A program made the translations under genes and the position numbers. The notes under the pieces were generated by a model. The model did no database searches and had not been told where the DNA came from. It saw nothing but the letters and a program-made list of their open reading frames with translations. From NCBI RefSeq assembly GCF_018069755.1, contig NZ_JAGQDE010000018.1:22210-86209 (forward strand): a stretch of 64,000 nucleotides of DNA, read 5' to 3'. Source of the stretch: Ideonella aquatica. Its GTDB lineage: Bacteria > Pseudomonadota > Gammaproteobacteria > Burkholderiales > Burkholderiaceae_C. Below are positions 55,112-62,085 of this stretch, one piece after another. Every line of letters begins with the position of its first letter. Within the stretch, counting starts at the first letter, position 1.

Positions 55112-56218
55112 TCAGTCCTGCTCGGCGCGCCAGAGCATGTACTTCAGCGTGGCCACCGAGCCGCCGATGATGCCGGCCAGCGCCAGGAAGGAGCCAATCG
55201 CCAGCGTGGAGATGCCGGTCAGGCCCTGGCCCACCGTGCAGCCCAGCGCGGTGACGCCGCCAAAGCCCATCAGCGTGGCGCCCAGCACCTGGTTGCGCAG
55301 GTCGTCCACCGACGCAAAGCCCTCCCAGCGGAAGCTCTTCGTGGCCAGCGACATCGCGCCCGCGCCCAGCATCACGCCCAGCACCGTGGCGATGCCGAAG
55401 CTGATCTTCAGCGACTGGTCGGTCCAGCGCTGCAGCAACTCCAGCCCGAAGGCCAGTGGCGCGACAAAGCTCATCGACTCCATTGCCCGGGTGTTGGTGG
55501 CGAAATAGGTCATCTCCAGGGTCTCGGGGTTCTCGCCGAAGCCCAGGTGGCCGCTGATGTACCAGCCCACCACCACGCAGCCGCCAATCACCACGCCGCC
55601 CAGCATCTGCAGGCCATTGCCACGGAAGCGCTTGTCGGCGAAGACCCAGGCCAGCATCGCCAGCACCAGCACGCCGGCCGCAGCCATTGCAGCCTGTTGC
55701 GGCGCCAGGCCAGTGACCTGCTGCAACAAGGTCGGTAGGCCCTGGTCCTTCCAGCCCAGCGCGGCCAGGTCAATCGCCACCGGATCGAGGTAGCTGGCGC
55801 GCCACTGGCCGAACAGGCCCTTGAGCGTCATGCTGGCCGACACCGCCAGCACCAGCAGCACCACCAGCGATCGCAGGCTGCCGCCGCCCACACGCAGCAG
55901 GTTCTTGTTGGCGCAGCCGCCGGCATAGGTCATGCCCACACCGAACAGCAGGCCGCCCAGCAGCAGCGACAGCCAGGGCAGGCGCGGGCGCATTGCCACC
56001 GCCTGCGGCAGGTCGATCAGCCCGGCCTGGGACAGCGCGGTGGTGCCGGCAATGGCCACGGCCATGGCCAACACCCACATGCGCATGCGGCCCCAATGGC
56101 CCATGTTGACGACGTCGGACAGCGCGCCCATCGTGCAGAAGTTGCTGCGCTGGGCCACGGCGCCCAGCACCACGGCGGTGGCAAAGCCACCCAGGATCAC
56201 GGTGGACTCGATCGACAT
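55112..56218 (-). CDS. YeeE/YedE (TsuA-like) transporter of the tusA operon
   Basis: 368 residues, about nine helices. Cysteine motifs 'RSNFCTMGALSD', 'AGGCANKNLLR' and 'GCTVGQGLTG' of the YeeE/TsuA family. Encoded after tusA and dsrE2, it probably imports thiosulfate or sulfane sulfur that TusA takes over. Fourth family member of the window when the split pair is counted as one plus the SoxT-like protein (three systems in total). Confidence 0.85.
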   Translation of the reverse strand: MSIESTVILGGFATAVVLGAVAQRSNFCTMGALSDVVNMGHWGRMRMWVLAMAVAIAGTTALSQAGLIDLPQAVAMRPRLPWLSLLLGGLLFGVGMTYAGGCANKNLLRVGGGSLRSLVVLLVLAVSASMTLKGLFGQWRASYLDPVAIDLAALGWKDQGLPTLLQQVTGLAPQQAAMAAAGVLVLAMLAWVFADKRFRGNGLQMLGGVVIGGCVVVGWYISGHLGFGENPETLEMTYFATNTRAMESMSFVAPLAFGLELLQRWTDQSLKISFGIATVLGVMLGAGAMSLATKSFRWEGFASVDDLRNQVLGATLMGFGGVTALGCTVGQGLTGISTLAIGSFLALAGIIGGSVATLKYMLWRAEQD

Positions 56219-56279
56219 CGATGTCTCCTACAGCGTTGTCAGTTCATCGGGCCGGTGCGCTCAGGCACCGGGCCACCGT

Positions 56280-56747
56280 TCAGATGAACAGGCAGACGTC
56301 GGTCTCGCCGGCGAATTTCATGAAGGTGGCGGCGCCACCATACTCGATGCCGTCGATGAACTCGGAGGTCTTGAACTCGAACAGGTCCACGGTCATCTGG
56401 CAGGCAATGAACTTGACCTCGGCCTCGACGCACAGGTCACGCAGTTCCTCCAGCGAGGCCACGCCCTTGGATTTGATCTTGGCCTTCATCATCGAGGTGG
56501 CCATGGCCTCCATGCCCGGCAGTGCCGAGACCAGCACCGGCATTGGCACCGGCATCGGCATCGCCGGGTTGGCCAGCGGGCTGATCGCCACGCCGCTCAG
56601 GTCCTTGCGCAGCAGTTGCAGGCCGTAGAAGGTGAAGAAGATCTGCACATCCCAGCCGAGAGCGGCGGCGGTGGAGGCCAGGATCAGCGGCGGGTACGCC
56701 ATGTCGAGCGTGCCCTTGGTGGCGATGATCGCCATCTTCTTGCTCAT
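56280..56747 (-). CDS. dsrE2: DsrE2, membrane-associated DsrE-like protein
   Basis: 155 residues. DsrE/DsrF-like fold, starting 'KKMAIIATKGTLDMAYPPLI', with hydrophobic central region ('NPAMPMPVPMPVLVSALPGM'-type Pro/Met run, key residues only) and cysteines in 'RDLCVEAE' and 'FIACQMTVDLFEF'. In sulfur oxidisers DsrE2 occurs with TusA and receives or donates sulfane sulfur. Lies 33 bases after tusA. Confidence 0.9.
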   Translation of the reverse strand: MSKKMAIIATKGTLDMAYPPLILASTAAALGWDVQIFFTFYGLQLLRKDLSGVAISPLANPAMPMPVPMPVLVSALPGMEAMATSMMKAKIKSKGVASLEELRDLCVEAEVKFIACQMTVDLFEFKTSEFIDGIEYGGAATFMKFAGETDVCLFI

Positions 56748-56780
56748 GCGAACTCCGGGTTCGGGTGAGGCGCGGCGGGC

Positions 56781-57008
56781 TCAGGCCTTGCGCAGGAAGA
56801 AGACGAACTTGCCGCCCTCGCTGCCCTGCTCGAGCAGGGTGTTGCCGGTCTGCTCGGCGAAGGCGGCCATGTCGCAGACCGATCCCGGATCGGTGGCCAC
56901 CACGCGCAGGACCTGACCACTGGCCATGTCGGACAGCGATTTCTTGGTCTTGACGATGGGCAGCGGGCAGGCCAGGCCCGAGGCGTCGAATTCCTTGTCG
57001 AAGTTCAT
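56781..57008 (-). CDS. tusA: TusA, sulfur-carrier protein
   Basis: 75 residues from ATG 57008. Signature 'DASGLACPLPIVKTKKSL' with the sulfur-bearing Cys14 and CPxP motif. It delivers sulfane sulfur to DsrEFH and DsrC. First gene of tusA-dsrE2-yeeE; the 115-base leader starts at the promoter shared in sequence with soe. A longer frame to 57140 lacks a ribosome site. Confidence 0.95.
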   Translation of the reverse strand: MNFDKEFDASGLACPLPIVKTKKSLSDMASGQVLRVVATDPGSVCDMAAFAEQTGNTLLEQGSEGGKFVFFLRKA

Positions 57009-57124
57009 GTGCTTGTCTCCAGTCGTGGGCATTGTGGCGCCTGCACCGGGGGACCGGTGGCGGCGCGCATGCGTGTTCGCCAGTCCTTGCTGGCGGCAGG
57101 GGCAATTTCGACGCAAGCAGGGTG

Positions 57125-57138
57125 CAGCGTCTATTCCC
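57125..57138 (-). promoter_or_regulatory. conserved -10 block of the tusA promoter
   Basis: Minus strand GGGAATAGACGCTG, identical to the soe block at 34338-34351. Predicted start point about 57123. Confidence 0.55.
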
Positions 57139-57155
57139 ACGATGGGTGGGCGCTC

Positions 57156-57172
57156 CTACCCCATCCGGGTAG
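57156..57172. promoter_or_regulatory. CTACCC-N5-GGGTAG box of the tusA promoter
   Basis: + strand CTACCCCATCCGGGTAG, identical over 17 bases to the soe box at 34369. Centre about 41 bases before the predicted start point, a class II activator position. Confidence 0.65.
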
Positions 57173-57184
57173 GGGCCAGGGCGC

Positions 57185-59368
57185 TCAGTAGTCCAGCCGC
57201 TCGACCTTGACCGGCGTGGGAGACTGCGGCGAGACGATCGCCCCCAGCGCCTGGGCGTAGAGGTCCACCGCATTGTCAAAGCAGCCATGCGAGGACGGGA
57301 TGCCCTTCACGCCATTGGACACGCTGGGCTTGCTCAGCACCTGCGGCTGGCCCTGGCCCAGGCCGCCCCAGAAGGCCTGCCAGTCCAGCACCTCCTGGCG
57401 GCGGTCCTGCGACCAGATGTCGGCCGCCAGCGAGCTGGGGTCGAAGGCCTTGGCCATGCCCAGGATAGGCATCTTGTGCACGTCTTCGAAGGCCCGGCTG
57501 ACCAGGTACAGCAGCGACTTGCGGTAGGGGCCGACGCTGTCGTTCAGCTCATTGGCGTCCGACAGCACATGCAGGGCCAGCCGGTCGCCGCGCAGCGTGC
57601 CGCGCTGCACCGCCGGGCGGTAATGGTCCAGCGCAAAACGCAGCGTGCAGGCCGGTGCGAACAGGCGCAGGCTGGCGGCGGCCAGGCCAGCCTCGTGCAG
57701 GCGATCCAGCATGGCGCCCAGCACGATCGACCCGGCGGAGTGGCCGACCAGGTGGATCTCCAGCTTCGGGATCTGCGCCTTCAGGGCCTTCAGTTGCGCC
57801 ACCATCAGGCGCACGCCGCCCTGGGCGTCGCTGCTGGCGCGCTCGGCGTTGAGCTTCATCTGGCCCCACATCGCGCCGCCGGGCCCGCGCAGCGCGGGCT
57901 CGAGCATGCGGTCGGTGGTCTCGCTCAGCCGGTCCAGCCAGCCGCGGGCCGGAGCACCCCCGCGGCTGCCCAGGCCGAAGCGGGCCATCTGCTCCTCGAC
58001 CAGGTCCGACACGGTTTCCATCGGCCCCGAGCGCCAGCTGATGAACAGCGGGTAGATGCCATTGGCCAGCGCGTAGGGCGCCATCACGCGGATGCGGGTG
58101 ATCGAGTCGGCCTCGCTGTTCAGGCCGCCGTGGGCGTAGACCATCAGCTTGACGCTGCCCTGGGCCTTCAGCCAGGCCAGCGGACGGGTCAGCGTGGCGG
58201 CCTCCAGGGCGCTGGCGGCGCTGTCGGCGGTGATGTCGTTGCGCACCGGAAAGCCGCGGTCCAGCACCAGCGTGTGGCGGTAGGCCTGGTCCGGATCCAG
58301 CGGCTGGTGGGCCGGGTTCTTCAGGCCCTGGTAGCGGCGGGTCAAGGCGTCGTCAGCGCCGACCAGGCCGGCCGGGCGCTCGTTGGCCGCTGCGGTGGCG
58401 CCGGTGCCGGCGGGCACCAGGAAGCGGGGCGCGCGCCGTGCGCGTGCGGTGCCCGCCGCAGCGGTCCTGCCCTTGCGCGGCGCAGGGGCAGCCACTGCCG
58501 GCCCCAGGCGCGGCACGCCCAGTGTGAACACCCAGGCATCGGTGGCATGGGTGACCCAGTCCTCGTAGGGCAGCAGCGCAAAACCGTGCGAGCCCCAGTC
58601 CGGGCCCCAGGAGTTCTGCACCACGAAGCCGTCGGCGTTGTAGCCGATCAGCGCAAAGGCGTGACCGCCGGCGTCCTTGGGGCGCGGCAGGGCGCGGATG
58701 CGCACCAGATCGGCATGGCCGGTGAGGATCTTGCGGGCGGGCACGGCCCAGCCCTCATGCACCGTGGCCGAGACATAGACCACGCCGTTCTCGCGCAGCG
58801 CGGCCTGCAGGTCGACCACCGAGCGCACGTCCACCCGGTAGTACACGCCCAGCGTGCAGGCCAGCGCGTCCACATCCCAGTTGCGATCGGGGTCGTCGGG
58901 GTGCCTGGCATCCTCCCCAGGGGGCCGGCGGCGGCCTTGCTTGTCAGTGCCGTGCGGCCACAGCGCGGCGCGGCACACGCCGTGTCGGTGCCAGCCCTTG
59001 AGGGCACCGCGGCAGCTGGAACCTTCGTAGTCTTCGCCCGGCCACTCGTCGTACAGCCGAGCCAGTTGGTACAGCATCGCCGGGCTGACCTGGCGCTCGA
59101 CGCTGCCACCAGCCTGCATGGCGCGAATGAACAGCTGGTAGTTGATCGCCGCCGCCAGCCCGAAGCCCGTGCAGGCGCCCTCCTGGCCCTGGTCCAGGAT
59201 CAGCGGCGCGTAGCGCGGCAGCAGTTCGCGCACGTCGGCGTCGGTGGGCCACTGCGTGGGCAGGTTGCCCAGCGGTGGCAGATAAGGCCGGTCGCGCAGG
59301 TCCAGGCGGTCGGGGCGGGCATCCAGCGACACGGCGCGCTGGCCGATCTGCACGTTCTTGGTGGGCAT
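57185..59368 (-). CDS. papain-like cysteine protease fused to an alpha/beta hydrolase
   Basis: 727 residues, no signal peptide. N-terminal C1 peptidase domain (about 20-285): Gln/Cys66 in 'DQGQEGACTGFG', His236 in 'GGHAFALIGY', Asn252 in 'VQNSWGPDWG'. Pro/Ala/Arg-rich linker (290-330). C-terminal alpha/beta hydrolase: oxyanion 'MVYAHGGLNSEAD' and nucleophile Ser544 in 'HLVGHSAGSIVLG'. Such two-enzyme fusions are rare; an effector or self-activating role is conceivable. Separate from the sulfur genes, with its stop about 13 bases beyond the tusA promoter box. Confidence 0.8.
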   Translation of the reverse strand: MPTKNVQIGQRAVSLDARPDRLDLRDRPYLPPLGNLPTQWPTDADVRELLPRYAPLILDQGQEGACTGFGLAAAINYQLFIRAMQAGGSVERQVSPAMLYQLARLYDEWPGEDYEGSSCRGALKGWHRHGVCRAALWPHGTDKQGRRRPPGEDARHPDDPDRNWDVDALACTLGVYYRVDVRSVVDLQAALRENGVVYVSATVHEGWAVPARKILTGHADLVRIRALPRPKDAGGHAFALIGYNADGFVVQNSWGPDWGSHGFALLPYEDWVTHATDAWVFTLGVPRLGPAVAAPAPRKGRTAAAGTARARRAPRFLVPAGTGATAAANERPAGLVGADDALTRRYQGLKNPAHQPLDPDQAYRHTLVLDRGFPVRNDITADSAASALEAATLTRPLAWLKAQGSVKLMVYAHGGLNSEADSITRIRVMAPYALANGIYPLFISWRSGPMETVSDLVEEQMARFGLGSRGGAPARGWLDRLSETTDRMLEPALRGPGGAMWGQMKLNAERASSDAQGGVRLMVAQLKALKAQIPKLEIHLVGHSAGSIVLGAMLDRLHEAGLAAASLRLFAPACTLRFALDHYRPAVQRGTLRGDRLALHVLSDANELNDSVGPYRKSLLYLVSRAFEDVHKMPILGMAKAFDPSSLAADIWSQDRRQEVLDWQAFWGGLGQGQPQVLSKPSVSNGVKGIPSSHGCFDNAVDLYAQALGAIVSPQSPTPVKVERLDY

Positions 59369-59455
59369 GGCGGTCTCCCGGTGGCGTGGGGGGATGCTAG
59401 GCCGATCGCCGCGACAGGGCCACTCTGATGCCTTGGGGAGGCGAACCCCAAGAAA

Positions 59456-59483
59456 AAGCCCGTCGCGGTGACACGACGGGCTT
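59456..59483 (-). terminator. intrinsic terminator downstream of the tRNA-Asn 3' copy
   Basis: AAGCCCGTCG and CGACGGGCTT form a 10-bp stem with an 8-base loop. On the minus strand it is followed by TTTTTCTT. It is placed as expected for the end of a minus-strand tRNA-Asn transcript. Confidence 0.75.
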
Positions 59484-59490
59484 GGCAGTC

Positions 59491-59535
59491 TGGCTCCCCG
59501 ACCTGGGCTCGAACCAGGGACCTACGGACTAACAG
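59491..59535 (-). repeat. tRNA-Asn 3'-end fragment, left copy of a 45-bp direct repeat (att-like)
   Basis: On the minus strand it corresponds to tRNA-Asn from the anticodon loop (CTGTTAG...) through the T arm (GGTTCGAGCCC) to an encoded CCA. The 5' half is absent. It matches 62021-62065 at 44 of 45 positions. 3' ends of tRNA genes are usual integration sites of islands, so it is a likely att scar. Confidence 0.8.
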
Positions 59536-59846
59536 GGGCGTCAAAGGCCCCGTGAGGGGCGGCATCGCCGGAATTTCAATCATATCAACAACTTAGCCGA
59601 ACTGGCCCGAAATCGTCCGAAACGAAACGAGGCCGTTCGAAGATCGATGCACTATCACTTGGGGACCTACGGATCTACTTCAGGCACAGTGCCTGCGTTA
59701 CCCCGGCCTGAAGCTGGCCTCCGCTGAACCCGGGGCGATTCAGTGAGCTAAGTTGGGATCTGCCGCGCATCCCAGTGGAATCGGGGCCCTGAAACTGTGC
59801 TCATGCAGGTAGGATGCAACCGCCTACCAACAAAGGGAAATTGCCA

Positions 59847-61025
59847 ATGCCGACGAAAAAGAAGGCGCAGCTCCCAGCGAAGAAGATGCCTGCGACCGCG
59901 AAGAAGACGGGTAAGAAGCCAGGTGCCGCGAAGGCCCCAGTGCGTGCGAGCGAGAAGCGCGTCTATTTCAAGCAGGCGGACTTTCCCCTGTTTTCTCTCC
60001 AAGAGGCTCAGCGGGTCGCTGCAGCGCTGATGGATGACTTTGGTGGACGGGAAGGTAGCCCGCCTGATGTAGCGCTTTCGATAGGTGCAAGTCCGACCAG
60101 CAGCACATGGCGAGACCTGGCAGGGGCAGCCATAGCGTATGGCCTGACAGAGGGCGGTCCCAACGCTATTGTCATCAAACTGCTTGCGCTCGGAAAGCGC
60201 TTGGTCGCGCCAGAGGAGGAAGGTGAGGATCTGATAGCGCGGCGCGAGGCCATCATGAAGCCGCGTATTGCAATGGAGTTCTATGAGAGGTACCGGCGAG
60301 CAAAGTTTCCGAGCGACGTGATCGCGTCAAATGTCCTAAAGAGCCTTGGCATCCCTGCAGACCGGGTGGACACCGCACTGGGCATCTTGAAAGCCAATGG
60401 TCAGTACGCTGGGGTCATTCGGGAAACCCGGACCGGGCCGTTCATCAACCTCGACTCCCCTGGTGTTCCCGGCCCGACTGTCGCTACGCCCCAATCGACC
60501 GAGGTTGATGCGGCGGCTCCGGTTGACGCCGAGGCGGAGGAAACAAACGTGCCACTGGGAGTTGCGCCTTCAGCGCCAGTGAAGCAAGCCAAGTCTGATG
60601 TGGCTAGCAATCGAGTCTTCATCACTCACGGCAAACGGCGCGAAATCGTCAACCAGATCAAGGAACTGTTGACCTTCGGCAGCTTTGAACCGGTTGTTTC
60701 TGTGGAGCGCGAGTCAACCGCAATTCCGGTACCGGAGAAGGTCTTTGAGGATATGCGGGGTTGCGCTGCTGGTGTCATCCATGTCGGTTCTGAAGGAAAG
60801 TATTTGGACCGTGAGGGGACAGAACACACCAAGATCAACGACAACGTGCTCATCGAGATCGGTGCTGCCATGGCGCTATACGGCAAGAAGGTAATCCTGC
60901 TAGTGGAGCGCGGCGTGAGCTTGCCATCAAACCTCCAGGGGCTGTACCGCTGCGAATTTGAGGGGGATAAGCTGGACTATGATTCGACTATGAAGCTATT
61001 GAAGACGTTTAGTCAGTTTCGTTGA
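59847..61025 (+). CDS. TIR-like (CAP12/PCTIR type) nucleotide-binding effector
   Basis: 392 residues from ATG 59847, preceded by AAGGGA; an ATG at 59814 lacks a site. The N-terminus is a Lys/Ala/Pro tail (1-40). A middle winged-helix-like region (about 110-200, 'DRVDTALGILKANGQYAGVI') is followed by a Pro/Ala linker. The C-terminal domain (about 268-392) reads 'RVFITHGKRREIVNQIKELL', 'NDNVLIEIGAAMALYGKKVI' and 'LPSNLQGLYRCEFEG', the pattern of TIR-like effectors of CBASS/Pycsar (PF10137), which degrade NAD+. Lower GC than the neighbours; likely a defence gene. Followed by a partner 21 bases on. Confidence 0.75.
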   Translation: MPTKKKAQLPAKKMPATAKKTGKKPGAAKAPVRASEKRVYFKQADFPLFSLQEAQRVAAALMDDFGGREGSPPDVALSIGASPTSSTWRDLAGAAIAYGLTEGGPNAIVIKLLALGKRLVAPEEEGEDLIARREAIMKPRIAMEFYERYRRAKFPSDVIASNVLKSLGIPADRVDTALGILKANGQYAGVIRETRTGPFINLDSPGVPGPTVATPQSTEVDAAAPVDAEAEETNVPLGVAPSAPVKQAKSDVASNRVFITHGKRREIVNQIKELLTFGSFEPVVSVERESTAIPVPEKVFEDMRGCAAGVIHVGSEGKYLDREGTEHTKINDNVLIEIGAAMALYGKKVILLVERGVSLPSNLQGLYRCEFEGDKLDYDSTMKLLKTFSQFR

Positions 61026-61046
61026 CGCCGCAGAGCACGAACACCT

Positions 61047-61916
61047 ATGTTCACTCAAGAAGAGCTGTTGACGGCCCTTGGCGATCCATACACCAAGGAG
61101 GTCGTGCCGCGATTCCATCGCTTCGCCTATGTCTCAGATGCGTTGATAGACCGATTGGCCGAGCAAGCGTTAGCCGAGGTGTGGGGACGTCAGCGATATG
61201 TATTGGAAAAGTACATAGCGGTACATGTCCCTTGGAGCATTGAACAAGGGCGCTTCACGTGCTCTGACCGGCAGTTCTATGTCACGGCGGGGCATCTGCA
61301 GACCCGTTACGGGACACCGATCTACCTTGTCTTTGAGCGAAACCGGGTTCCGGGCACATCGCCCTACGCGCTGGTCAGGGTGGGGGCCGATATCGCTGCT
61401 CCTGCGCTACCTACGCCGCCTGACATCCCGAGCGCACCTGTCATTCCGCGCGGCGCAGAGATCGTGATGCTTCATGACCACATACTCGGTGACAACGCCG
61501 AGCGAGTGCCCTACTTGGCGGATACGCCACGGGTCGCCCAGATGTGTGCCGTCGCGGGCTCTATCCAATGGTCCCTCAATCGTGGCCTCGAACTGCCGTA
61601 CTGGTACTACGGAAAGATGAGTGTGCTGGTGCCTCTCTACCTGCAGACTCGGGAGAACATTACAGAGGCTCCGGACCTGGTGGCGCCGCTGCAGGTCAAC
61701 GCCGACAGTCTGCTTGTGCGTACTGTGCTGTTGCCATCGATGCCGTATGCCAACGCTAGGGTAGCAGTGACTCGACATGATCGACTGCCCCCATGGATGC
61801 TTGCAGGTTGGCACGCACATGCTGCCTCAGCGACCAGTCAGCAGATCGAAGATCCTGAGGCGCCTCAGGCAGCGTCTGCCCCCGCCTCCGCAGAGGCTGA
61901 CCCCGGTGGCCTCTGA
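61047..61916 (+). CDS. DUF3825-like protein beside the TIR-like effector
   Basis: 289 residues. Patterns 'TRYGTPIYLVFERN' near the middle and 'LELPYWYYGKMSVLVPLYLQ' with 'SMPYANARVAV...PPWML' near the end resemble DUF3825 proteins, but I cannot confirm the family. The tail (about 265-289) is Glu/Ala/Pro-rich and probably disordered. No membrane segment. Co-oriented with the TIR-like gene and inside the same insert, it may be its sensor or regulator; function unknown. Confidence 0.65.
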   Translation: MFTQEELLTALGDPYTKEVVPRFHRFAYVSDALIDRLAEQALAEVWGRQRYVLEKYIAVHVPWSIEQGRFTCSDRQFYVTAGHLQTRYGTPIYLVFERNRVPGTSPYALVRVGADIAAPALPTPPDIPSAPVIPRGAEIVMLHDHILGDNAERVPYLADTPRVAQMCAVAGSIQWSLNRGLELPYWYYGKMSVLVPLYLQTRENITEAPDLVAPLQVNADSLLVRTVLLPSMPYANARVAVTRHDRLPPWMLAGWHAHAASATSQQIEDPEAPQAASAPASAEADPGGL

Positions 61917-61969
61917 GAGCTGGGCCGTGCACAGTACGAATCAAGTACTCGGGTCCCTGGAAAGCAAAA

Positions 61970-61993
61970 AGCCCAGCCGGTGAAGGCTGGGCT
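61970..61993 (-). terminator. terminator downstream of the second tRNA-Asn 3' copy
   Basis: AGCCCAGCC and GGCTGGGCT (9-bp stem, 6-base loop). On the minus strand a TTTTTGC run follows. It corresponds to the terminator at 59456 next to the first copy. Confidence 0.7.
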
Positions 61994-62020
61994 AAGGGCT
62001 TGCTATTACTAGCTTTTCGG

Positions 62021-62065
62021 TGGCTCCCCGACCTGGGCTCGAACCAGGGACCTACGGATTAACAG
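62021..62065 (-). repeat. tRNA-Asn(GTT) 3'-end fragment, right copy of the direct repeat (att-like)
   Basis: On the minus strand CTGTTAATCCGTAGG and onwards to CCA. It continues a few bases into the anticodon stem (AGGGA), but no D arm or 5' acceptor strand can be built; an IS begins 20 bases further on. The distance between the two copies is 2530 bases. Confidence 0.8.
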
Positions 62066-62085
62066 TCCCTTGCTCTGGGCTCCCT

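Larger units (their letters stand above)
59369..59846. other. 478-base region without genes at the island edge
   Basis: Contains the start-side flank of the papain-esterase gene, a terminator (59456-59483), the first tRNA-Asn 3' copy (59491-59535) and, inside the insert, about 310 bases with no convincing gene. A 13-base fragment GGGACCTACGGAT (59662-59674) repeats part of the tRNA copy. Composition falls in GC from about 59,570 onwards. Confidence 0.6.
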
